DNA from: Fulvimarina sp040239565
Lineage (GTDB): Bacteria; Pseudomonadota; Alphaproteobacteria; Rhizobiales; Rhizobiaceae
DNA: 64,000 nucleotides
NCBI RefSeq assembly: GCF_040239565.1
Contig: NZ_JBEHWS010000003.1
Location: forward strand, 248,001 to 312,000
Direction: 5' to 3'
Both the position numbers and the translations under genes were made by a program. The notes under the pieces were generated by a model. The model was not told where the DNA came from and ran no database searches. It saw only the letters and a program-made list of their open reading frames with translations. Below, piece after piece: positions 17,244 to 25,320 of the stretch. Each line of letters opens with the position of its first letter. Position 1 is the stretch's first letter.

Positions 17244-18161
17244 TCAGGCGGCGCGTTGGCGAGGGACGATGCGAAGATGGCTTGCGGTCTTGCCGCCGGG
17301 CAGATCGGCGATGCGGTCTGCGGCCTTCAACAGCTTTTCGCGATCGATGCCGGTGGTAATACCGCCCTGTTCGAAGGCGAAGTGAAGGTCCTCGGTCGCC
17401 GTGTTGCCGGTCGCACCGGGCGCGAAGGGACAGCCCCCCAGCCCAGCCGCCGCGCCTTCGATGATCGAGACGCCGACAGTGTAGGCGTAGAGCGCGTTGG
17501 CAACGCCCATGCCGAACGTGTCGTGGCCGTGGAAGGCCCAGACGGCGTCGTCGGGTCCGTCCGCCATCACTGTCTCGAAGCGCCTGGCGACTGTCATCGG
17601 ATCGGCGCGGCCCGTCGTGTCGCAAAGGGCGAACTCGGCCTTCGGCGCGATCGACAGCGCCTCGGCGAAGACGCGGCGCACATCGTCGAGGGGCACCGTG
17701 CCATTGAACGGGCAGTCGAATGAAGTGGCAAGATCCACGCGCAGGCCGGAGCCATCATTTCCGGCTTCGGATACGATGGCACGGAGCTGATCGAACGACT
17801 GAGCCACTGTCTGGCGAACATTGTTCTTGTTGTGCGCCTCGGAAACCGAGACCACGAAAACGAGATCGGGATAGCCGGCTTCGAGGGCGAGGCTCGCGCC
17901 TTTGGCGTTCGGCACGAGAACGGACATGCGGCAGCCGGTCCGGCCTTTGAAATGCGCAGCGATTTCCTTCATGTCTCCCATCTGCGGGATTGCCTTCGGG
18001 CTGACGAAGGAGCCGAGCTCCATGCGCGTGACGCCCGCCGCGACGAGATCCTCGATGATCGAAATCTTCTGGTCGGTCAGCAGCGGATCGGAGATCGACT
18101 GGAATCCGTCGCGCGGAGCGACCTCGAGTAAGGTGACGGTGCCGGATTGCGCTTTGCTCAT
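17244..18161 (-). CDS. HMG-CoA-lyase-family enzyme (retro-Claisen acyl-CoA lyase)
   Basis: A 305-residue TIM-barrel enzyme of the HMGL-like family. Metal and catalytic residues are seen in VAPRDGF (R17, D18), FHGHDTFG (H211, H213) and the active-site loop GGCPFAPGATGNTATED (C244). True HMG-CoA lyases cleave 3-hydroxy-3-methylglutaryl-CoA to acetyl-CoA and acetoacetate; close relatives can cleave citramalyl-CoA or similar tertiary 3-hydroxyacyl-CoAs. It overlaps the aconitase-family gene by four bases (ATGA). With a CoA-transferase in the same operon, the likely role is cleavage of the CoA ester made by that enzyme. The exact substrate is open. Confidence 0.8.
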   Translation of the reverse strand: MSKAQSGTVTLLEVAPRDGFQSISDPLLTDQKISIIEDLVAAGVTRMELGSFVSPKAIPQMGDMKEIAAHFKGRTGCRMSVLVPNAKGASLALEAGYPDLVFVVSVSEAHNKNNVRQTVAQSFDQLRAIVSEAGNDGSGLRVDLATSFDCPFNGTVPLDDVRRVFAEALSIAPKAEFALCDTTGRADPMTVARRFETVMADGPDDAVWAFHGHDTFGMGVANALYAYTVGVSIIEGAAAGLGGCPFAPGATGNTATEDLHFAFEQGGITTGIDREKLLKAADRIADLPGGKTASHLRIVPRQRAA

Positions 18162-20128
18162 GCCGCGCCCTTTTCGATCGAGTTGTCGCGGCGCCTGGCG
18201 ATCCAGTTGATGACGCCGCCGAGTTCCATGATCTCAACCTGTCTCGGTGTGAGATCGTGACGAAGGTTCAGTTCTTCGGTCGAACCGTCCTCGCGCCGGA
18301 CGGTCGCCTTCACCTGCGGACCGGCCTCGATCTGCCCGCGGACGTCATTGATGGCGATCACGTCGCCGGTCTTCATGACCGGGATCTCGCAGTCGAAGAC
18401 GAGCGGGAGAACGCCGAAGCTCGACAGGTTCTGCCAGTGGATGCGCGCGAAGCTTTCCGCGACCACCACGCGCAGCCCCATGATGCGGGGCACAAGGGCC
18501 GCGTTCTCGCGGCTGGAGCCCTGGCCGTAATTCTTGCGCGCGACGATAGCATGCCCGGCTTCGGCTGCTTTTGCGCGCTCCGAGTAGGTGTCGTCAACTT
18601 GCTCGAAGGCGTGTTCGGCGGTGGCAAAGACGTTCGACCAGATCGGAAGGAGCTGTCCGGCCGGGATAATGTCGTCGGTCGAGACATCGTCGCCGAGCGA
18701 GAGAAGCACCGGCACCTCGATGCGATCGGGATAGGCGTCGAAACCAGGCAGCGAGGGCGTGTGCCTGGTGCGGTAGAGTTGCGGCCGCTGGTTGCGATCC
18801 GGAAAGACGAAGCCGGCGATGTTCATCGGCATCTCGTCCGGCTCCAAGACCTGCGGATAGGCCATGTCGAGCGTCCGAGGGTCGGTGATAACGCCGGAAA
18901 GAGCGGATGCCGCGCAGGTCTCCGGACTGGCGAGGAAGACCGAATCTTCCCGCGTGCCGGAGCGGCCGGGGAAGTTACGCGGCACGGTGCGGATCGAATT
19001 TCGCCCCGTCGCCGGAGCCTGCCCCATGCCGATGCAGCCATTGCAGCCCGCTTGATGGAGCCGCGCGCCGGAGGCGATCAGCAAGCCGAGCTTGCCCTCC
19101 GAAACAAGGGTTTGAAGCGCCTGCCGGGATGACGGATTGATGTCGAGAGACACGCCCTCGGCTGCCCGCTGGCCCGCAACCATGTCGGCCACCATCGCGA
19201 AATCGCGATAGCCCGGATTGGCCGAAGAGCCGATATAGGACTGATAGACCGGCTCACCCGCGATCTCCGAAACCGGAACCACATTGCCGGGGCTCTGGGG
19301 CTTGGCGATCAGCGGTACAAGGCCCGACAGGTCGATCGTGTCGTGCCGATCGTAGGTACAGCCATCGTCGCGTGAGAGCGGCTTGAAATCATCGCCACGG
19401 CCCCGAGCTTTCAGGAAACGCTCCACGGCCTCGTCGCTCGGGAAGACGCTCGTCGTCGCGCCGAGTTCGGCGCCCATATTCGCGATGACGTGGCGGTCCA
19501 TCGCGGAGAGGTTCTTCAGCCCGTCGCCGTAATATTCAATGATGCAGTTGGTGCCGCCCGAAGTGCCGTGCCGGCGCAGCATTTCGAGGATGATGTCCTT
19601 GGCGGAGACCCAGTCCGGCAGTTTGCCGGTCAGCTCTACGCCGAAAACCTTCGGACAGGAAATGTAGAAGGGTTCGCCGGCCATGGCGAGCGCCACTTCG
19701 ACGCCCCCGGCCCCGATCGCCAGCATGCCGAGGGAACCGGCCGCCACAGTGTGGCTGTCCGAGCCGATGAGCGAGGCGCCGGGCACGCCAAACCGCTCCA
19801 TATGCACCGGATGGCTGATGCCGTTTCCCGGGCCGGAATAGATGACGCCGAAGCGCTCGCATGCGCTCTTGAGGAATAGGTGCGAGTCGGCGGCGATCTC
19901 GTCGGACTGGACAAGGCCATGATCGATATATTGGACGGACGGATTAATGACGACACGCTCGACGCCCATGGCTTCGAGTTCGAGCATCACCAGCGTACCG
20001 AGGACGTCCTGCAGCAGCGCCTGCTCCATGTTGAGCGCGATCTCGGTGCCGGCTTTCAACTCGCCCGAGACGAGATGGCGCTTCAGCAGCTTCGTCGCGA
20101 GATTGTCAGACAACGGCTGGGGCTCCAT
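18158..20128 (-). CDS. Aconitase-family hydro-lyase
   Basis: A single-chain, 656-residue protein of the aconitase superfamily: the iron-sulphur domains, then the swivel domain (from about residue 480, with GDDVSTDDIIPAG and later YGQGSSRENAALVPR). This length matches the shorter, Aquifex-type putative aconitases rather than the roughly 890-residue AcnA. The CxxC pair is present (C362, C365 in AGCNGCIG), but the third cluster ligand, normally the Cys of GSCTN, is Ser here (IGSSAN, residues 299-304). It may hydrate or isomerise a substituted dicarboxylate instead of citrate. It overlaps dctQ by 23 bases and the lyase gene by four. Confidence 0.8.
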   Translation of the reverse strand: MEPQPLSDNLATKLLKRHLVSGELKAGTEIALNMEQALLQDVLGTLVMLELEAMGVERVVINPSVQYIDHGLVQSDEIAADSHLFLKSACERFGVIYSGPGNGISHPVHMERFGVPGASLIGSDSHTVAAGSLGMLAIGAGGVEVALAMAGEPFYISCPKVFGVELTGKLPDWVSAKDIILEMLRRHGTSGGTNCIIEYYGDGLKNLSAMDRHVIANMGAELGATTSVFPSDEAVERFLKARGRGDDFKPLSRDDGCTYDRHDTIDLSGLVPLIAKPQSPGNVVPVSEIAGEPVYQSYIGSSANPGYRDFAMVADMVAGQRAAEGVSLDINPSSRQALQTLVSEGKLGLLIASGARLHQAGCNGCIGMGQAPATGRNSIRTVPRNFPGRSGTREDSVFLASPETCAASALSGVITDPRTLDMAYPQVLEPDEMPMNIAGFVFPDRNQRPQLYRTRHTPSLPGFDAYPDRIEVPVLLSLGDDVSTDDIIPAGQLLPIWSNVFATAEHAFEQVDDTYSERAKAAEAGHAIVARKNYGQGSSRENAALVPRIMGLRVVVAESFARIHWQNLSSFGVLPLVFDCEIPVMKTGDVIAINDVRGQIEAGPQVKATVRREDGSTEELNLRHDLTPRQVEIMELGGVINWIARRRDNSIEKGAA

Positions 20129-20615
20129 CCTGATTGTCTTTCTGCGGCCTGAAGAGGTTCAGCATGAATTGCAGGCCGAGCATGGTGAAGCCGATCGGCA
20201 GCATGGCGTAGGGGATCCAGTTCGGCGTCCCGAAGGCAGAAGAGACGCGCTCGTTGTAGATCCAGGCGTCGTGGGTCATCAGCCAGCCGCGCCAGGCGAG
20301 GATCGCGCAAAGAGTGATCCCGACAATGCTCACGATGAAGGTCAGAACGCGCTTGCCTTTCGGGTTCATACTGTCGCGCAAGAGCGTGATCCCGATGTGC
20401 TCGCCGCGCCGCTCGACATCGGCGGCCGTCATCAGCGCCAGATAGACGACGAGAAAGGAGTTGATCTCCAGGCTCCACGAGGTCGGTGCCGCAAAAATGT
20501 AGCGCATCAGAGCGTCGTAGCTAACCGTCAGGGCCATGAAGGCGAGCGCGATCACGCCGCCCACCTGCAGCACCCAGGAGATGGCATCGATCGGTTTGAA
20601 AAGGGCCGATTTCAT
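20106..20615 (-). CDS. TRAP transporter small permease (DctQ family)
   Basis: A 169-residue membrane protein with four transmembrane segments and the DctQ-type MRYIFAAPTSWSLEIN loop followed by the polar ERRGEHIGI stretch. It is the small membrane subunit of the second TRAP system. The 3' end runs 23 bases into the aconitase-family gene, so transporter and enzyme are translationally linked, which supports a shared substrate. The gene order M-P-Q here differs from the common P-Q-M. A 205-base gap with two stem-loops separates it from dctP. Confidence 0.88.
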   Translation of the reverse strand: MKSALFKPIDAISWVLQVGGVIALAFMALTVSYDALMRYIFAAPTSWSLEINSFLVVYLALMTAADVERRGEHIGITLLRDSMNPKGKRVLTFIVSIVGITLCAILAWRGWLMTHDAWIYNERVSSAFGTPNWIPYAMLPIGFTMLGLQFMLNLFRPQKDNQDGAPAVV

Positions 20616-20740
20616 GGGTTTGACATCCTGCTTGTCAGGTTACTCTTCCGCTTCCTATCCCGCAGCACCGTCGTTCTCGGGCTCCGTCCCGACAATCCAG
20701 AGGCGTCGTGCGCCGAAGCGAGCCGAGAGTTCGACTGGCT

Positions 20741-20806
20741 CCTCGGCCCGGAGGCCGAGGATGACGACATTGGGGAGGCGGGGTGAGGAGCCGAAGCCCC
20801 ACACCC
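20741..20806 (-). other. Two stem-loops between dctP and dctQ
   Basis: Reading the minus strand from dctP, the first hairpin (20806-20781) has GGGTG and GGGGC closing a TTCG loop with GCTCC and CACCC, that is, a C(UUCG)G tetraloop with one internal mismatch and one G-U pair. The second (20760-20741) is a perfect 8-bp stem, CCTCGGCC with GGCCGAGG, and a four-base loop. Neither has a T-run. As at 4118-4148, they follow a binding-protein gene and may stabilise its transcript or reduce read-through to the permease. Confidence 0.6.
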
Positions 20807-20820
20807 AATCTCAAAACGTC

Positions 20821-21858
20821 TTACGCGCCTTCGCCCATTGCGAGTGCGATGGCCTTCTGGCCGACTTCCTCGCCCACTTCCTGGGTCCAGGCTTCGCGCA
20901 CGTTCGCGCTCACCTCGGCGAAGCGGTCGAGAGCCGCCTGATCCGGCTCGACCACTTCCAGTCCACCCTCCTTGAACTTCGGCCAGTACTGCTTCTCGTA
21001 GTATTCGACATTGGCCTCTTCGGCGCTGTGCTCGTCGAACCACTCGACGCCGGCCATCATCGCGTCCTTGATAGCCGAATCCATTGCCTCCCAGCGCTCG
21101 GTCTGGACGAAGATGCCGATGCCGAAGGCCGTGACCGGAACCCGGTAGACCTGTTTGACCTGTTCCTGAATGGAACGGCCGTTGATGGTGGAGATGTTGG
21201 CGACCGCCGCGTCGACAGTGCCGCGCTGGAGAGCGAGATAGAGTTCGGATGACGGTATACGCACGGCCGCGCCGCCGAAATCCTCGATCGCCTTCGTCGC
21301 CTCGAAGGACACGACGCGGATCTTCTTGCCGTCGATCGCGTCGAGGTCGCGGATACCCGGATCGCCCGCCGACCAGATATATTCCGGCTCCATGATGCCG
21401 CCGCCGAGGCTGAGGCAGGTGAGGCCCTGCTTCTGGAGTTCGGTGTTGACGAGTTCGAAGAGCGGCGAACCGCGCTTCAGGCGGTCCGGGTTTTCATAGA
21501 GCGGCCCCACGACACCCGGCAGACCGGTGATGCCGAGGATCGGCAGGGATCGGGTGATGTAGCTCGTCGTGTGGAACATGAAGTCGATATTGCCGGAGCG
21601 CAGCGCCGGCAGCTGCTCGTCCGCCGACAGGAGACGGCCGGAATCGTAGAAATCGATCGTGACGGCATCGCCGTGGTTATCGTTGACGAAGTCGACGAAG
21701 CCCTGCGAGCCATAGGCGAGATCGGCGTAGGACGGCGGCAGATAGGTGACGCCCGTGAGGGTCGTCTGGGCCCGTGCCGGCACGCTCGAAAGGCCGAAGG
21801 CGGCACCGGCCGAAAGGGCGGCGGTGCCCGCGAGAACGGAACGTCTGTTGATGTTCAT
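20821..21858 (-). CDS. TRAP transporter substrate-binding protein (DctP family)
   Basis: A 345-residue periplasmic binding protein. The N-terminus NINRRSVLAGTAALSAGAA has twin arginines and a weakly hydrophobic core, so export may be by Tat; cleavage is likely at ARA-QTT near residue 30. The ligand-contacting region KKIRVVSFEATKAI replaces the usual KMR-type motif but keeps the Arg. It lies 21 bases after dctM and leads to dctQ and then the aconitase- and HMG-CoA-lyase-family enzymes, so its ligand is inferred to be the acid degraded by this operon. Confidence 0.88.
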   Translation of the reverse strand: MNINRRSVLAGTAALSAGAAFGLSSVPARAQTTLTGVTYLPPSYADLAYGSQGFVDFVNDNHGDAVTIDFYDSGRLLSADEQLPALRSGNIDFMFHTTSYITRSLPILGITGLPGVVGPLYENPDRLKRGSPLFELVNTELQKQGLTCLSLGGGIMEPEYIWSAGDPGIRDLDAIDGKKIRVVSFEATKAIEDFGGAAVRIPSSELYLALQRGTVDAAVANISTINGRSIQEQVKQVYRVPVTAFGIGIFVQTERWEAMDSAIKDAMMAGVEWFDEHSAEEANVEYYEKQYWPKFKEGGLEVVEPDQAALDRFAEVSANVREAWTQEVGEEVGQKAIALAMGEGA

Positions 21859-21879
21859 TTTGTCTTTCCTCCCATTGGT

Positions 21880-23178
21880 TTATCGCATGAGATTGGGCAG
21901 CCAGAGGCTGATGGAAGGCACCAGAACGAAGAGTGCCAGCATCAGGAACTGGATGACCACGAAGGGTAGCACCGAGCGGACGATCTCCTCGATCTTCAGC
22001 ATCGGCGCCACAGCCTTGAGGGTGTAGAGATTGAGCCCGACCGGCGGCGTGATGACCGCGATCTCGAGATTCATCACGAGAATGATGCCGAACCAGAGCG
22101 GGTCATAGCCGAGCGTCGTGATGAGAGGCAGAAGGATCGGCGTCGTCACGACGATGAGCGAGACGGCGTCGACCAGCATGCCGAGCCCGACGAGGATCAG
22201 CATGATCAGCATGAGGATCACCTCGGGCGGCAGGTCGGTGCCGATGAGGAGGCTGGTGATCGAGTCCGGCACGCGCACGAGGTTCAGGTAGTCGCCGAAG
22301 ATGCGCGCGCAGCCCATGATGATGAGGATGGCGCCGGAAATGCGCGCGCTCTGGCCGACGACGCGGACGACGCCCTTGAAATCCAGGCATCGGAAGATGC
22401 CGACAGCGACGAGGAAGGAGCCAACCGCGCCGAAGGCGGCCGCCTCGCTGGGTGTCGCGATGCCGGAATAGATTGCGCCCAGAACGACGACGATGAGGAG
22501 TACGGCGTGCCAGATCCCGCCGAGCGCCCTCAGCCTGTCACCCCAAGAATAGTCGATCTGTTCGGACTGCGGCGCTTCCTCCGGATTGAGACGCGCGCGG
22601 ATATAGATGTATACGGATAGCGCCAGCGCGAGCGCGATTCCTGGGACGATGCCGCCGATGAAGAGATCGGCGACCGAGACCGAGGACACCGCGCCATATA
22701 TAATGAGCGGCACGCTCGGCGGGATGAGCATGGCGAGGGCGCCAGACGCCACGACGCTGCCGGCGGCAAGCTGGCGGGAATAACCGCGCTCCAGCATCTG
22801 CGGCACGGCGATCGACCCGACGGCGGCGACGCCGGCGATCGAAACTCCGCTGACCGCCCCGAAGACCGCCGACGCGCCGACGGTGGAGATGGCGAGGCCG
22901 CCGCGCAGCCATTGCAGCCAGATAACGGCTGCCTTGAAGAGGTTTGCCCCCACCGGCGTCGCGGCAAGGAAGGCGCCCATCAGCACAAAGAGCGGGAGGG
23001 CCAGGAGTTCGAACGAATTCAGCTGGCCAAACAGCGAGGTGGGGCCGAAGAAGAAGGCCATCGACCCGCGCGCCATGTAAAGGCCGGTGAGGCCCGCTGC
23101 GCCGAGCGCCAGAAAGATCGGCGCGCCGAGCGCGATCAGCCCGAGCAGGATGAGGACGACGATGATAGGCTCGATCAT
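21880..23178 (-). CDS. TRAP transporter large permease (DctM family)
   Basis: A 432-residue polytopic permease of the DctM family, with signature segments such as MLIPPSVPLIIYG and VITPPVGLNLYTLKA. The start at 23178 was chosen because AAGGAGAG precedes it; an in-frame start at 23229 would add 17 polar residues overlapping the gap to the CoA-transferase gene. It is the second gene of the operon in transcription order, 51 bases after the CoA-transferase gene. It forms the transport channel with the DctQ encoded downstream. Confidence 0.9.
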   Translation of the reverse strand: MIEPIIVVLILLGLIALGAPIFLALGAAGLTGLYMARGSMAFFFGPTSLFGQLNSFELLALPLFVLMGAFLAATPVGANLFKAAVIWLQWLRGGLAISTVGASAVFGAVSGVSIAGVAAVGSIAVPQMLERGYSRQLAAGSVVASGALAMLIPPSVPLIIYGAVSSVSVADLFIGGIVPGIALALALSVYIYIRARLNPEEAPQSEQIDYSWGDRLRALGGIWHAVLLIVVVLGAIYSGIATPSEAAAFGAVGSFLVAVGIFRCLDFKGVVRVVGQSARISGAILIIMGCARIFGDYLNLVRVPDSITSLLIGTDLPPEVILMLIMLILVGLGMLVDAVSLIVVTTPILLPLITTLGYDPLWFGIILVMNLEIAVITPPVGLNLYTLKAVAPMLKIEEIVRSVLPFVVIQFLMLALFVLVPSISLWLPNLMR

Positions 23179-23229
23179 CGATCGCTCTCCTTCGGGTGGG
23201 TGGCGGTCTTCGAGTAGATGAACTGACAA

Positions 23230-24435
23230 TCAGACGACATTCGTCGACCTCAAACGTTCAATGGCGCTTTCGTCGTAGCCGAGCCAATCCCTCAGGACCG
23301 CATCCGTGTGCTCACCGAGCTTGGGACCGGTATGGGCGATGCCGCCCGGCGATTCTGAAAGTTTCGGGAAGACGTTCTGCATAGCCGTCGGGCCGAGGTC
23401 CGGGTCCTCGATGCGAGTGATCGATTCCCGCGCCTGAAAGTGCGGATCGTCCAGCATGTCCGGCGCGCGATAGGTGAGCCCCGCGGGTACGCCCGCATCG
23501 GAGAGCATGTCGACGATATCCGTCGCCTTATGCTGCGCGGTCCACTCGCCGATGATCCCGTCGATCTCTGCCTGGTTGCGGCCGCGCGCACGATGGGTCG
23601 CATAGCGCTCATCGGTGGCAAGTTCGGGTTGGCCCATCACCTTACAGAGGCGCTGGAACAGGCTGTCCTGATTGGCGCCGATGATGACGGACTGGTCTTC
23701 CGCTGTCGGATAGGCGTTGGAGGGCGCGATGCCCGGCAGGAAGCTGCCCGAGCGCTGGCGTATATGGCCGCCCTTGTCGTATTCGGTGACGACCGCTTCC
23801 ATGACGGAGAGTACTGCTTCGAAGATCGAGGCGTCGACCATCTGGCCCTGCCCCGTAACGTTTCGATGCTGGAGCGCAAGCAATGCGCCTTGGAAGCCGC
23901 TCTGGCCGGCAAGCGTGTCGCCGATCGAGATGCCGGCACGCACGGGCGGACGATCGGGGTAGCCCGCGATATAGCGCATACCGCCCATCGCCTCGCAGAC
24001 GGAGGCAAAGCCGGCACGCTCGCGGTAGGGCCCGGTCTGGCCGAAGCCGGTGACGCGAACCATGATGAGGCGCGGATTGATCTCTTTCAGTGCTTCGTAG
24101 CCGAGGCCCCACTCCTCCATACGCCCGACGCGGAAGTTCTCGACGAGGATATCCGCCTCGCGGGCAAGTTCGCGGACTACGTCCTGCGCCGCCTTCTCCC
24201 GCAGATTGAGGGTGATCGACTTCTTGCCGCGAGCGATGACGGGCCACCAAAGCGGGCGACCCTCCTCGTCGGCCTGGCCCCACTGGCGCATGGCATCGCC
24301 TGATTTCGGAGGCTCAACCTTGACGACCTCCGCGCCGAAATCGGCCAGAAGCTGGCCGCAGAACGGGCCCGCGATCAGCTGGCCCATTTCCAGCACTTTG
24401 ATACCGTCGAGCGGTTTCCGCGCGGATGCGCTCAT
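23230..24435 (-). CDS. Class III (CaiB/BaiF) CoA-transferase
   Basis: A 401-residue CoA-transferase of the CaiB/BaiF family. The N-terminal segment GIKVLEMGQLIAGPFCGQLLADFGAEV is cut here to its key part, VLEMGQLIAGPF, and the catalytic Asp is D173 in GISIGDTLAG. It also has TGQGQMVDASIFEA. Such enzymes move CoA, often from succinyl-CoA, onto a dicarboxylate; the family includes succinate-hydroxymethylglutarate and succinate-citramalate CoA-transferases. As first gene of the operon and partner of an HMGL-family lyase, it probably activates the acid that the lyase splits. It is transcribed away from a GntR regulator, with two repeated operator-like sites in the gap. Confidence 0.87.
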   Translation of the reverse strand: MSASARKPLDGIKVLEMGQLIAGPFCGQLLADFGAEVVKVEPPKSGDAMRQWGQADEEGRPLWWPVIARGKKSITLNLREKAAQDVVRELAREADILVENFRVGRMEEWGLGYEALKEINPRLIMVRVTGFGQTGPYRERAGFASVCEAMGGMRYIAGYPDRPPVRAGISIGDTLAGQSGFQGALLALQHRNVTGQGQMVDASIFEAVLSVMEAVVTEYDKGGHIRQRSGSFLPGIAPSNAYPTAEDQSVIIGANQDSLFQRLCKVMGQPELATDERYATHRARGRNQAEIDGIIGEWTAQHKATDIVDMLSDAGVPAGLTYRAPDMLDDPHFQARESITRIEDPDLGPTAMQNVFPKLSESPGGIAHTGPKLGEHTDAVLRDWLGYDESAIERLRSTNVV

Positions 24436-24521
24436 TCATGCTCCTCCCTGGCGGGGACGCTCCCACATCCCCTCCGCCGTTGAAGCGGCGGCATTTGCCT
24501 CTTTGCCGAAAGTGAAACCTA

Positions 24522-24585
24522 TTGTATCCAATTCGTCAAGCAATCGACAGTTTATAACCGCAATCCTCCTGTTATTGTATCCAAT
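24522..24585. promoter_or_regulatory. Pair of identical operator-like sites (ATTGTATCCAAT) in the divergent promoter region
   Basis: ATTGTATCCAAT occurs at 24522-24533 and again at 24574-24585; each copy is a palindrome-like ATTG-N4-CAAT. The two are 52 bp apart, almost exactly five helical turns, so dimers on both would face the same side of the DNA. The second copy touches the ribosome-binding site of the GntR gene (ATG 24597), which suggests autorepression, and the first lies toward the CoA-transferase gene. The sequence fits FCD-type GntR sites built on TTGTATACAA-like cores. Confidence 0.7.
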
Positions 24586-24596
24586 GAGGTTTCGAG

Positions 24597-25295
24597 ATGT
24601 CGGCCAAGGGAGAAGACGGGAAGCCCGGATTGCGGGCGGCGGACCGGGTCTATGAGGAAATCCGGCAAAACATTCTCATCGGCAAGCTGCGCCCCGGCGA
24701 GCGTTTGACGGAAGAACTGCTGGCGGAACGTTTCGGCGCGAGCCGGACCCCGGTCAGATCGGCGATCGTGCGGTTGGCGGGCGACGGCTTCGTGGACATG
24801 ACCCCGCGCTCCGGCACGGTCGTCAGACAGCGCTCGATGAGGGAGATCGCCGACATCTACGATGTCAGGGCCCTTCTGGAGAGCGCGGCCGCGGGCCTCG
24901 CGGCGCAATTGCGGACGAGCGCCGATCTCGATGAACTCGAGCGCCTTCAGGATGAAATGGAGGCCGGGTTTGAAGAGGCAGATGTCCGGTCGAGCGAGAG
25001 CATCGAGAACCTGTCGCTGCTCAACAAGGCGTTTCACCAGCGCATTCTCGACGCCTCGCGAAATGCGACACTGACGGAATCCGCAAGCCGGCTCATGGAT
25101 ATCGGCTTCCTGATCAACACCTATACGAGCTTTTCACCCGGCGAGATCGGCCGAAGCTTCCATGAACATCGCAAGCTCCTCGATGCCATTCGCTCGCGCG
25201 ACGTCCATTGGGCGGAGGCCGTGATGCGCGCGCATATCCTTGCCGGCCGAAATTCACTTGTAAGCTCGGTCGAAGCGGGAGAATGCAGCCGATAG
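24597..25295 (+). CDS. GntR-family (FCD) regulator of the CoA-transferase/TRAP operon
   Basis: A 232-residue regulator with an N-terminal GntR winged helix (VYEEIRQNILIGKLRPGERL, then LLAERFGASRTPVRSAIVRLAGDG) and an FCD ligand-binding domain that begins near IYDVRALLESAAAG. It is divergent from the CoA-transferase operon and very probably represses it and itself through the two ATTGTATCCAAT sites upstream. The likely inducer is the imported acid or its CoA ester. The gene converges on the M3 peptidase gene with only 16 bases between stop codons. Confidence 0.87.
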   Translation: MSAKGEDGKPGLRAADRVYEEIRQNILIGKLRPGERLTEELLAERFGASRTPVRSAIVRLAGDGFVDMTPRSGTVVRQRSMREIADIYDVRALLESAAAGLAAQLRTSADLDELERLQDEMEAGFEEADVRSSESIENLSLLNKAFHQRILDASRNATLTESASRLMDIGFLINTYTSFSPGEIGRSFHEHRKLLDAIRSRDVHWAEAVMRAHILAGRNSLVSSVEAGECSR

Positions 25296-25320
25296 CGGTC
25301 TGACCAACCGGTCAGGCCGC
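25295..25320. terminator. Bidirectional hairpin between convergent gntR and M3 peptidase genes
   Basis: GCGGTCTGACC (25295-25305) pairs with GGTCAGGCCGC (25310-25320), with one G-U wobble and an AACC loop. It overlaps the stop codons of both genes. No clear T-run flanks it on either side, so it may act with Rho or as an RNA 3'-end stabiliser. Confidence 0.55.
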
